DNA of 64,000 bases from CAWDMC01 sp963803295 (GTDB taxonomy: Bacteria; Acidobacteriota; Terriglobia; UBA7540): positions 434,001-498,000 of the forward strand of contig CAWDMC010000011.1 in the NCBI GenBank assembly GCA_963803295.1. The letters run 5' to 3'. Position numbers and translations under genes: made by a program. Positions within the stretch are counted from its first letter, which is position 1. Each line of letters starts with the position of its first letter. The notes below the pieces were generated by a model, which worked only from the letters and a program-made list of their open reading frames with translations, did not search any database and had not been told where the DNA came from. Positions 55,191 to 63,065 of the stretch are shown here, piece by piece.

Positions 55191-57803
55191 TTGAAACGGG
55201 GACTCTTAGCGCTTCTACTCATTGGACTGACCGCGGACGGGCGATTGGTCTCTGCTGCCGCCGCAGATTACACATCGGCGTACGAAACTCCTCGAGCCGC
55301 GCCTTCAGCACCCTCCTCCATCCAGAACCAGAATCTCTTCCGAGACCGGCTCAGATCGAACCCGCGCGACCTCGAAGCTCTCCGCCGGTTGGCCCAGCTT
55401 ACTGACAATCCACCGCAGTGCCGCGAGAGTATCGCGCTTTCCCGTCAAGCCTTGGATCTCGCACCCCTTGACGTGGATTTGCGCCTGCAACTCGGGCGAT
55501 CGCTGGCTACTTGTCGCGATAATCGGGAGGCCGTTGCAGTGTACCGCGAGCTTGCCAAAGCACGCCCAAATGATGCCGGGCTTCAAGCTGAGTTTGGTGA
55601 GCTGTTGCTGCGTTTACAACTCTATGATGAGGCGACCAGTGCTTTCCGCCGGGCGCACGCGCTCGATGCCTCAAAGCTGGGCAGCGTGCTGGGGCTTGCC
55701 TCGTCTCTGGTAGCTTCGGAGAGCTATGCGGAAGCACTCTCCGCCTATGACGAAGCGCTCCGGTTATCGCCTGGCAACTACGACGCCTTGCAGGGCAAGG
55801 CTTACGTCCTCTATTGGAGCCACCGGTACCCGGAGGCGCGGCAGACACTCGAGACGCTGAACCGCCTTCACCCCGCCGATCACGCCGTCAGTCCCAAGGT
55901 GTTGCGCGATATTGCCGAGGCTGAAGAGCAGGCGCATTGGATCAAGTTGCGGCCGGCACCCAACGCACCGCCAGCGGATTTCGTGAAGTACTACTGCGAG
56001 GTATTATCATCGCACCCGCGAGACAAGACGGCTTTGCTGGGGCTCGCCTACCATCGTGCCTTGACGGGAGAATACACCGGTGCGATCCGCGACTACCGGC
56101 GGGCGCTCGAACTTTATCCGCATGAGCGCAGTGCCAAGCTGGAGTTGGCACGGCTTCTCGGCGCCCAAGGTGAGTACAAAGCCTCGATGCGGCTCTATAA
56201 GGAAGTGCTGAGCCAGACCCCCGACGATGCCGTTGCGCTCGAAGGGCTTGCTCACGTGATGGCGTGGTCAGGACATCCGCGCGAGGGCGCTCGGATCTAC
56301 CGGAAACTGCAGCAGCGAGATCCCGATAATCTTGACTATCGGCTGGAGATTGCCCGGATTAATTTGCAGACCGGCGACTACGCCGAGGTCCGCAATGAGC
56401 TTGCCGTGGTTTTCGCTCAGCAGCCACGCAATGAGGCGGCTCGCCTGATCACGGGCCAGCTTGACCTTCAACAGCACGAATACGAAGCGGCGCGCAGACA
56501 GTTTGAAGGAATTTTGCTTCGGCATCCAAGCAATCCAGAGGCACTACTCGGCAAGGCGCGGGTGGCCTACTATACCGACGATCTTTCCACTGCCGAGTCC
56601 ATCAGCCGCAAGCTGGCAGCGGACCATCCCGGCGACTACGAAGCGGTCATGCTGCTGGCCGCAATCGATCGGGCGCGAAGTCAACGCCGGGAAGCGCTGG
56701 ATCTGCTGCGCCGGGCCGAACGCCTGAGTCCGAATAATCCCGAAACGAAATCGCTTCGCCAGCGGGTGATTGCCGAGGCTCCACTCGGCATCCGTACCGT
56801 GGCTGCGTACGACCGCGAGATCGCGCGAGGAGCGACTACTTCCGGGTTTGAGGATCTGCGCACCTTTGTTTATGGAACCGCCTTCGACATGAGGTTGATC
56901 CCGCGCAGTCAGTCGACTGTAGCCATCGACGTGCTGCCAACCGAGACACCCTATGGCGGATTACGGGGCGCAGCGGTTCCGGAACAGTTCCTCTACCGGC
57001 AGTCCACCCGCGTGAACCGCCTGATAACGGCTCGCGGCGGGCTCGGTGCGGTCCGCTTCGGACCTGGCCATCCCGTCACGGTGGTCACACAGGCGGAGCC
57101 GGTGGAGAGCGCCCGAAGCACAATCGCCGGTTACGCCGGTGTCTCCATTTCGCCGCGCCAGAGCCTCAGTGTGGACCTTACCTGGAGCCACCTGCCTGCT
57201 GCCTACACTCCGCTTTCGGCACGATTGGGTGTGAGGGAGAATCGCTGGGAGGGTACGATCAATTTCACTGTCGATCCGCGCACGGAGCTGCACTTCACCT
57301 ATTACCAGTCGCATTACCGAACAGAGATCTATCCTCATTACTCCGCCGAAGTCGAACGCGGGGAACCGGTGACGGTCATCCGGAGCAAACCCGATCGTGA
57401 CGAGGCCAAGGGCGCGGTGCTGCTGATGGATCGCACCTTCTACCGCGAGCGCCACTTCGCGTTTGATTGTGGGTATTGGGGTTCGGTCTACGGCTTTAGC
57501 CATCTGCGTGGGACCTTCCTCGGACTTTTCAATCCAAGCTTCTACCAGCGCCACTTTGCCACCGGGCGCCTGTACGGAAACATTGTTGGACCGCTGGGTT
57601 ACGATATCGCGGGTGACTTTGGCATTCAGCAGATCGGTCACGACGGCGCTTTTACTCGTGCTTACATCGCAACCCCTGCGGTCAGCCTCCGAGCCGGCGA
57701 GAGGCTCGTAGTGACCCTCGGCTATACACGCTACGACGTGGCCCAGGCAATCGGCAACGTGATTGGTAACGGGGTAAAGCTCACCACCGACTGGAAGTTC
57801 TGA
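55191..57803 (+). CDS. TPR-repeat outer-membrane protein, BcsC-like
   Basis: An 870-residue protein. The start at TTG 55191 gives a proper signal peptide (KRGLLALLLIGLTADG); a GTG at 55146 would add 15 polar residues. Residues 40-540 are tandem TPR repeats, such as AVAVYRELAKARPNDAGLQAEF and GAIRDYRRALELYPHERSAKLELA. From about 560 to the end is a beta-barrel with aromatic strands, closing with GNGVKLTTDWKF. This TPR-then-barrel layout is that of BcsC/PgaA-type exporters of cellulose or other polysaccharides. No synthase genes are near, so it may work with a distant locus. Confidence 0.75.
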   Translation: MKRGLLALLLIGLTADGRLVSAAAADYTSAYETPRAAPSAPSSIQNQNLFRDRLRSNPRDLEALRRLAQLTDNPPQCRESIALSRQALDLAPLDVDLRLQLGRSLATCRDNREAVAVYRELAKARPNDAGLQAEFGELLLRLQLYDEATSAFRRAHALDASKLGSVLGLASSLVASESYAEALSAYDEALRLSPGNYDALQGKAYVLYWSHRYPEARQTLETLNRLHPADHAVSPKVLRDIAEAEEQAHWIKLRPAPNAPPADFVKYYCEVLSSHPRDKTALLGLAYHRALTGEYTGAIRDYRRALELYPHERSAKLELARLLGAQGEYKASMRLYKEVLSQTPDDAVALEGLAHVMAWSGHPREGARIYRKLQQRDPDNLDYRLEIARINLQTGDYAEVRNELAVVFAQQPRNEAARLITGQLDLQQHEYEAARRQFEGILLRHPSNPEALLGKARVAYYTDDLSTAESISRKLAADHPGDYEAVMLLAAIDRARSQRREALDLLRRAERLSPNNPETKSLRQRVIAEAPLGIRTVAAYDREIARGATTSGFEDLRTFVYGTAFDMRLIPRSQSTVAIDVLPTETPYGGLRGAAVPEQFLYRQSTRVNRLITARGGLGAVRFGPGHPVTVVTQAEPVESARSTIAGYAGVSISPRQSLSVDLTWSHLPAAYTPLSARLGVRENRWEGTINFTVDPRTELHFTYYQSHYRTEIYPHYSAEVERGEPVTVIRSKPDRDEAKGAVLLMDRTFYRERHFAFDCGYWGSVYGFSHLRGTFLGLFNPSFYQRHFATGRLYGNIVGPLGYDIAGDFGIQQIGHDGAFTRAYIATPAVSLRAGERLVVTLGYTRYDVAQAIGNVIGNGVKLTTDWKF

Positions 57804-57918
57804 GCGGCAAATCGCGACGTGACGACGCTGACGCCGTTTCCATTTCTGAGTTGCGCGTCCCGGCACTCGTGCTACCATCAATTGAATCCAAGCCAGATCG
57901 ACAAGCAGGAGGACCGAA

Positions 57919-58434
57919 ATGAGGTACTTGGCGATTGTTGCAGTACTCTGCTTTCTACCAGTGTGTGCAGCAGCTCAAGCACCCGGAACCGCGAAGGCGG
58001 TACTCCGGAACGCGCAGGGGGAAGATATCGGGACGGCGACGTTCACCCCGGCGGCTGACGGGGTTAAGATCTCCCTCGAGGTTTCGAAGCTTACCTCGGG
58101 TCCGCATGCGTTTCATATTCATGCCATCGGCGCCTGTGAACCACCGGACTTCAAGTCCGCCGGCGGTCATTTCAATCCGGAGCACAAGAAGCATGGCTTG
58201 AATAATCCCGACGGACCGCACGCAGGCGACATGGAGAACGTCACCATCGCAGAAGACGGCACTGGCAAGGCTGAAGTTGTGAACAGCCGCGTCACGCTAG
58301 GCGCCGGCGCCAACTCGCTCTTTCAGCCCGGGGGTACCTCTATCGTAGTTCATGCCGCTGCCGATGACGGTGTGAGCGATCCTGCGGGAAATGCCGGAGC
58401 GCGGCTGGCTTGCGGCGTGATTACCAGAGAATGA
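57919..58434 (+). CDS. sodC: Cu/Zn superoxide dismutase
   Basis: Periplasmic or secreted enzyme that converts superoxide to H2O2 and O2. It is 171 residues with a signal peptide (YLAIVAVLCFLPVCAAA). Copper ligands lie in HAFHIHAIGACEPP, zinc ligands in GGHFNPEHKKHG and DGPHAGDMEN, and the last copper His in SIVVHAAADDG. The disulfide Cys pair is GACE and LACGVI. AGGAGG precedes the ATG. The stop overlaps the moeA start by ATGA, so it is co-transcribed with the molybdenum-cofactor genes. Confidence 0.95.
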   Translation: MRYLAIVAVLCFLPVCAAAQAPGTAKAVLRNAQGEDIGTATFTPAADGVKISLEVSKLTSGPHAFHIHAIGACEPPDFKSAGGHFNPEHKKHGLNNPDGPHAGDMENVTIAEDGTGKAEVVNSRVTLGAGANSLFQPGGTSIVVHAAADDGVSDPAGNAGARLACGVITRE

Positions 58435-59708
58435 GTGTGGAGTCATCAGTCCCCCGGGCAGAAACCCGTGCACGGATCGATCCTCGGCATACGATCCTGA
58501 GTTTTGAACAGGCGCTCGCCCTGGTGAGAGCGAAACTGGAGGAGCACCGACGGGAGCCGCCAGTCGAGACCGTTCGCCTGCTGGAGGCTCGCGGGCGAGT
58601 CCTGGCGCAGGATATTGTTGCCGATCGCGACTACCCTCCTTTTGATCGAGCCGCGCGAGACGGCTACGCCGTGCGATCCGAGGATGTGGTGAACATCCCA
58701 GTCTGGCTTGATTGTGTCGGCGAGGCGCGCGCCGGAAAGCCCTACCCCGGCAGAGACGGCGACCGGAGTGGGGTTGCGGTCGAGATCATGACTGGGGCTC
58801 CCGTGCCCTCAGGATTTGACGCCGTCGTCATGGTGGAGCACACCCGCGCGGAAGGGCGCCGGGTGGAGGTCCGGCAGAAGGTTGCTCACCTCGACAACCT
58901 AGTGGGGCAGGGAAGTGAGGCGCGCGCCGGCGCGCAACTGCTGGCGCGCGGACGGCGGCTGGATTCGGGCGCCATGGGGCTGCTGGCCTCGGCGGGCCAG
59001 GTGCGGGTAAAGGTGCTTCGGCGGCCGATTGCCGCCATTCTTCCTACCGGCGACGAGGTGGTGCCGGTCGAGGCTCAACCGCAGTGGTACCAGATCCGCA
59101 ACAGCAATGGCATTGCCCTGGCCGCTCAAGTGGCGGCGATGGGCGCTGTACCCCGGCTGATGGGGATCGCGCCCGATGAGGAAGGAGCGTTGCGCTCACT
59201 GATCGAGCGGGGTCTCGAGTCTGACCTTCTGCTGCTGAGCGGCGGCGTTTCAGCGGGCCGATACGACTTGGTAGAGCCAGTGCTCGAGGCGATGGGCGCT
59301 GAATTCTACTTCCGCGGCGTAGCCATTCGGCCGGGAAAGCCGCTTGTGTTCGGCCGTCTGGCGGACACGTTCTTCTTTGGCCTACCTGGGAATCCTGTCT
59401 CGACTTATGTCACTTGTGAGCTCTTTGTCCGTCCGGCGATCACTGTACTTGCGGGCGCTGCTGCTGAGTCTACGTTATTCCTGCGTGCGCGCCTGCGCGA
59501 GCCATTTCGTCAGAACCACGGTCTCACCGCTTTTGTGCCGGCCCGAGTCGAGATGCTGGCCGGTGACCCGGTGGTTCGACCTGCGCCCTGGCAGGGTTCC
59601 GGAGACTTGGCTGGTTTTGCCGGAGCCAATTGTCTGCTGGTGGTCCAACCAGACCAGCGGGAACTGCCCGAAGGCACGTGGGTGGATGTGCTCACGATTC
59701 GAGGGTAG
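58431..59708 (+). CDS. moeA: molybdopterin molybdenumtransferase
   Basis: Inserts molybdenum into molybdopterin. It is 425 residues and starts at ATG 58431, which overlaps the sodC stop. Typical parts are DYPPFDRAARDGYAVRSED (about 62-80), VEIMTGAPVPSGFDAVVMVE, PTGDEVVPV, NSNGIALAAQV and SGGVSAGRYDLV, with FGLPGNPVSTYV near residue 318, all in the expected order. It is followed by moaC and a mog-like gene, so this is a molybdenum-cofactor unit. Confidence 0.95.
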   Translation: MSVESSVPRAETRARIDPRHTILSFEQALALVRAKLEEHRREPPVETVRLLEARGRVLAQDIVADRDYPPFDRAARDGYAVRSEDVVNIPVWLDCVGEARAGKPYPGRDGDRSGVAVEIMTGAPVPSGFDAVVMVEHTRAEGRRVEVRQKVAHLDNLVGQGSEARAGAQLLARGRRLDSGAMGLLASAGQVRVKVLRRPIAAILPTGDEVVPVEAQPQWYQIRNSNGIALAAQVAAMGAVPRLMGIAPDEEGALRSLIERGLESDLLLLSGGVSAGRYDLVEPVLEAMGAEFYFRGVAIRPGKPLVFGRLADTFFFGLPGNPVSTYVTCELFVRPAITVLAGAAAESTLFLRARLREPFRQNHGLTAFVPARVEMLAGDPVVRPAPWQGSGDLAGFAGANCLLVVQPDQRELPEGTWVDVLTIRG

Positions 59709-59732
59709 GAAAGGGTAACCTTTAGTTTGCCC

Positions 59733-60197
59733 ATGCCCAAACTCAGTCACTACGATAAGTCTGGCCGCGTCCGCATGGTGGATGTCTCCGCTAAGGCAGA
59801 GACCCGGCGAGAGGCCGTGGCGGAAGCGCTGGTAAGAATGAGCCCCGCCACCCTGCGGGCGGTTCGTCGGAATCCCAAGGGCGATCCGCTTGAGGTGGCG
59901 CGTATTGCGGGTATCGGCGGCGCCAAGCGTACTGCGGAGTTGATTCCGCTGTGTCATCCGCTGCTACTGACTCACATCGATGTTGAAGCCGAATTCGTCA
60001 AAAAGGGTGTGCTGATCCGCTCGGTCGTGCGCACCACCGGGACCACCGGGGTGGAAATGGAGGCGCTGACCGCGGCTTCGGTGGCGGCCCTGACCGTTTA
60101 TGATATGTGCAAAGCGGTTGATAAGAGCATTGAGATCACCGGAGTGCGGCTTCTCGAAAAGAGCGGCGGCAAGAGCGGCCGATATCGCGCGCCCTAG
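59733..60197 (+). CDS. moaC: cyclic pyranopterin monophosphate synthase
   Basis: Acts after MoaA to form cyclic pyranopterin monophosphate. It is 154 residues. The start is ATG 59733 (MPKLSHYD); two extra codons upstream are possible. Conserved parts: RMVDVSAKAETRREAVAE, then GIGGAKRTAELIPLCHPLLLTH with the active-site region, TTGTTGVEMEALTAASVAALTVYDMCKA, and VRLLEKSGGKSG at the end. moaA is not in the window. Confidence 0.95.
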   Translation: MPKLSHYDKSGRVRMVDVSAKAETRREAVAEALVRMSPATLRAVRRNPKGDPLEVARIAGIGGAKRTAELIPLCHPLLLTHIDVEAEFVKKGVLIRSVVRTTGTTGVEMEALTAASVAALTVYDMCKAVDKSIEITGVRLLEKSGGKSGRYRAP

Positions 60198-60233
60198 CGC
60201 CGCTACACCCCGTGCCAAGGAACACGCTACGAA

Positions 60234-60746
60234 ATGGATGGGACGCTGCGAACCAAAATCCTGGTGCTGAGCGACGCCTGCGCCGCGGGCCGGCGCGAGG
60301 ACCGTTCCGGCGAGGCGCTGCGCCAGTTCCTGGTGTCGCACGGCTGGGTCGTCCTTGCCTGTGAAATCCTGCCGGACGACGCCGGGCGTATCCGCGACCG
60401 GTTGGCGCAGTGGTGCGACGACCGCGGCTGCGAAATCATCCTGACCACCGGCGGCACCGGACTCAGTCCTCGTGACGTTACGCCTGAGGCCACTCGCGCT
60501 GTCATCGAGAAGGAGATTCCGGGTTTGGCCGAGCTGATGCGCGCCGATGGGGTGAGGAAGATACGGCGAGCGGCCCTCTCACGGGGCGTCGCCGGCGTAC
60601 GAAACGGTCGACTGATTGTCAACCTGCCTGGCAGTCCGCGAGGCGCGGTCGAGTCGCTGGCCAGCATTTACGATCTGCTCCCGCATGCCATCGATATTGC
60701 GCAGGGAAGGACCGAGCACGAACAGCAGGAGCGGGTATCAAGTTGA
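60234..60746 (+). CDS. mog: molybdopterin adenylyltransferase-like protein (MoaB/Mog)
   Basis: Adenylates molybdopterin before MoeA inserts molybdenum. It is 170 residues: KILVLSDACAAGRREDRSG, GCEIILTTGGTGLSPRDVTPEATRA (about 62-86), then LPGSPRGAVESLASIYDLLPHAI. The TTGGTG motif is the MPT-binding loop. It could equally be named moaB. It is the last gene of the cofactor run. Confidence 0.92.
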   Translation: MDGTLRTKILVLSDACAAGRREDRSGEALRQFLVSHGWVVLACEILPDDAGRIRDRLAQWCDDRGCEIILTTGGTGLSPRDVTPEATRAVIEKEIPGLAELMRADGVRKIRRAALSRGVAGVRNGRLIVNLPGSPRGAVESLASIYDLLPHAIDIAQGRTEHEQQERVSS

Positions 60747-60754
60747 CGCCGTCG

Positions 60755-60782
60755 CCTGTAACCTGTAACCTGTACCCTGTAG
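60755..60782 (+). repeat. four 7-base tandem repeats upstream of nuoA
   Basis: CCTGTAA, CCTGTAA, CCTGTAC and CCTGTAG follow one another, ending five bases before the nuoA ATG, where a ribosome site would be expected. A 7-base unit can change in number by slippage. Confidence 0.8.
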
Positions 60783-60787
60783 CCTCT

Positions 60788-61147
60788 ATGTTCTACCAAT
60801 ACGCACCGGTAGTGATCTTCCTGGCGCTGGCGGCAGGCTTTCCGCCGATCGCCCTCTGGGCGCTGAAGTTTGTAAGGCCCACGCCCAAACCCTCGGTTGA
60901 GAAGCTGATGCCGTACGAGTGCGGCGTTACGCCGGAATCGGACTCGCGCGGCCGCTACACTGTGCGCTTCTACCTGGTGGCCATCCTGTTTGTCATCTTC
61001 GACGTGGAAACCATCTTCCTCTTTCCCTGGGCTGTCGAATACCAAGTGCTTGGGCTGTTTGGACTGGTCGAGATGATGGTGTTCCTAGGTATCCTGATCA
61101 TCGGCTACATCTGGATCTGGAAGCGCGGTGCGCTCGAATGGATCTAG
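60788..61147 (+). CDS. nuoA: NADH-quinone oxidoreductase subunit A, solitary
   Basis: A 119-residue membrane subunit of complex I with three helices: APVVIFLALAAGFPPIALWAL, FYLVAILFVIFDVETIFLFPWA and LVEMMVFLGILIIGYIWIW. The conserved loop KLMPYECGV holds the Cys typical of NuoA. The start is ATG 60788; a longer frame (60743) would run through the tandem repeat. nuoB and the rest of the operon do not follow: the next gene is an SDR. It may be a stray copy or a gene detached from its operon. Confidence 0.9.
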   Translation: MFYQYAPVVIFLALAAGFPPIALWALKFVRPTPKPSVEKLMPYECGVTPESDSRGRYTVRFYLVAILFVIFDVETIFLFPWAVEYQVLGLFGLVEMMVFLGILIIGYIWIWKRGALEWI

Positions 61148-61285
61148 CCGCCACCTGCTTGTGATCGGCTCGCTGCCTATGTGATACACGTAATCCACTC
61201 TCCGGAGCCGTCCATTTGCTTGTCCCTCCTTCCGTCCGAATGGTACGATGATCAAACAATTCCCAAGAACACCTGAGGTACTGAC

Positions 61286-62062
61286 ATGGCTTTTGAACGA
61301 CTGAGTCTCGAGGGCAAGAAGGCACTGATATTCGGTGGTACTAGTGGTTTGGGACATGCTATTTCGCTGGGTTATGCGGAGGCCGGAGCTGACGTGGCGC
61401 CGGTCAGCCGCCGCGTCGAAGAGGTTGCCAAGACGGCGGCTGAGATCCGCCACATCGGACGCCGTTCGTTTGAGATTACCGCCGACGTTACCAAGCGGGA
61501 CGAGATCCAGAAAGTAATCGACCGCATGCTCGAGCAGTTTGGACGGATCGACATTCTAGTGAACTGTGCCGGCACCACCAAGCGCTGCCCTTCGCTGGAT
61601 GTCCCGGAGGAAGACTGGAACCGCATTCTGAACGTGAACCTGAATGGTACCTGGAACACCTGCCAGCTCGTGGGCCGGGTGATGGCCAAGCAGATGTATG
61701 GACGCATCATCAATATTGCGTCGATTGGCGCTTTCCAAACCCTCTATGAAGCCACCGCCTATGCCACCAGCAAGGGCGCAGTGGCAATGCTCACCCGCAA
61801 CCTGGGCACCGAGCTGGTCAAATACAACATCACCGTAAACGGCATCGCCCCCGGGGTGTTCGAGACTCCGCTGAACACCAAGCTGATCAACGAGCCGACA
61901 CGCAAGGGGTCGATCCTCTCACACACGCCCATGAAACGGTTTGGCCAGCTTGACGAGATCCAAGGGGTGGCGATCTTTCTCGCGTCCGACGCCGCCAGTT
62001 TCGTGACCGCCGAGATCATATCCGTGGATGGCGGCTTTATGTCGCAGGGTATCGGGGGATAA
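61286..62062 (+). CDS. SDR-family dehydrogenase, gluconate 5-dehydrogenase-like
   Basis: A 258-residue NAD(P)-dependent dehydrogenase. The cofactor loop is GGTSGLGHAI (residues 18-27), the structural NCAG is at about 92, and the catalytic Ser and YxxxK lie in IASIGAF and AYATSKGA (about 145-163). The C-terminus ASFVTAEIISVDGGFMSQG is classical. The 'GGTSGLG' variant and the overall sequence suggest a polyol or sugar-acid enzyme, but the substrate is not certain. GAGG precedes the ATG. Confidence 0.9.
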   Translation: MAFERLSLEGKKALIFGGTSGLGHAISLGYAEAGADVAPVSRRVEEVAKTAAEIRHIGRRSFEITADVTKRDEIQKVIDRMLEQFGRIDILVNCAGTTKRCPSLDVPEEDWNRILNVNLNGTWNTCQLVGRVMAKQMYGRIINIASIGAFQTLYEATAYATSKGAVAMLTRNLGTELVKYNITVNGIAPGVFETPLNTKLINEPTRKGSILSHTPMKRFGQLDEIQGVAIFLASDAASFVTAEIISVDGGFMSQGIGG

Positions 62063-62072
62063 GGTCAGAATT

Positions 62073-62873
62073 TCAATACTGCTTCACCGATTTCACCGCA
62101 TCGCCGTCGAAAATCACATACAGCACGTGGGGCGCGATTCCATAGATCCAATCTTCTTCTTCCGATCCATCCTCGTGCGCTTCGCGGACCTTGCGGTCGG
62201 GCGGACCTTTGGCCGAAAGCACGGCGTCGCGATCCATACCCACTACAATCTCGTGCTTCTTTATCGCCTCTTTGAACTTGGGTGGGGTTGTAGAGGCGTA
62301 AAGCACGGTAGGTGAGTGGCGCTCAAAATCGAGCACCGAAGCGAGGAGCTTCTTGACAATGGGGACGGTGAGCTGCGAGATCTCGCCCGGAATCTTCAGG
62401 GAGATGTAAGAGCCATAGGAGAGGATGTTCGAGTCGGCCATAGGGCCGACGGGCGCCGTGGACGTGCCCATTCCCACTTCGATGTGCTGATACCAGTGCT
62501 TGCCGCCTTTGCCACCGTGGTTGATTTCGAAGAGAACCTCATTGGATTTGAAGCTGACTTTGGTGATCTGGACGGGAGCACCGGCCCCTACGGCCGCGCC
62601 GTTTGCCTTTAGTTCTTCCTCCGCCTGGGCCCGGTCGAGTTCGCCTTTGGAGTCCAGGTAGACGCCGTGCTTGCCGCGCGGGAGGGTCATCTTGGCAACC
62701 GCGATTTCGCTTTGCAGGCCACGGATGATGTCAATGCGAGCGGCCTGGCCCTGTCCTTCCTTGGCGAGTAGCGGGGCGGGCGCGAGCAGCAGGGGGGCAA
62801 CTATTGCGGGCAGCAGCAAGATGCGAGACCCTAGGGTGCGACAACTTCGAGGCAAGGGAGACCTCTTCTTCAC
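62073..62873 (-). CDS. secreted protein of unknown function
   Basis: A 266-residue exported protein. The signal peptide is ILLLPAIVAPLLLAPAPLLA, cut near residue 37. No known domain. Conserved-looking segments are KHGVYLDSKGELDRAQAEEEL, EVLFEINHGGKGGKHWYQHIEVG, and EIVVGMDRDAVLSAKGPPDRK, followed by EEDWIYGIAPHVLYVIFDGDAV. The last part resembles an outer-membrane lipoprotein OmlA/SmpA-type beta fold, in which 'GMDRDAVLSAKGPPDR' is the tell-tale loop; this is tentative. It is convergent with the SDR gene, with their ends ten bases apart. Confidence 0.7.
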   Translation of the reverse strand: MKKRSPLPRSCRTLGSRILLLPAIVAPLLLAPAPLLAKEGQGQAARIDIIRGLQSEIAVAKMTLPRGKHGVYLDSKGELDRAQAEEELKANGAAVGAGAPVQITKVSFKSNEVLFEINHGGKGGKHWYQHIEVGMGTSTAPVGPMADSNILSYGSYISLKIPGEISQLTVPIVKKLLASVLDFERHSPTVLYASTTPPKFKEAIKKHEIVVGMDRDAVLSAKGPPDRKVREAHEDGSEEEDWIYGIAPHVLYVIFDGDAVKSVKQY

Positions 62874-63065
62874 TGTCTTGCCACCTTCTGATTAACCATT
62901 ATACCAAGCCTGACAAGGGCGATCCAATACATCGAAAAATGTAGAATCCAGGGCACGTCAGGGAACATCTTCAGGCGTGTGGTTCCGCGAGCCGCCTCCT
63001 CATGTGGGCACGTCTGGAGCCTTGCCCTGACGAACGGCGATGCGCCATCTTTTCGGCAATTCTCG

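Noticed and set aside
56961..57881. 306-residue minus-strand frame
   Set aside because: Shadow of the beta-barrel part of the BcsC-like gene.
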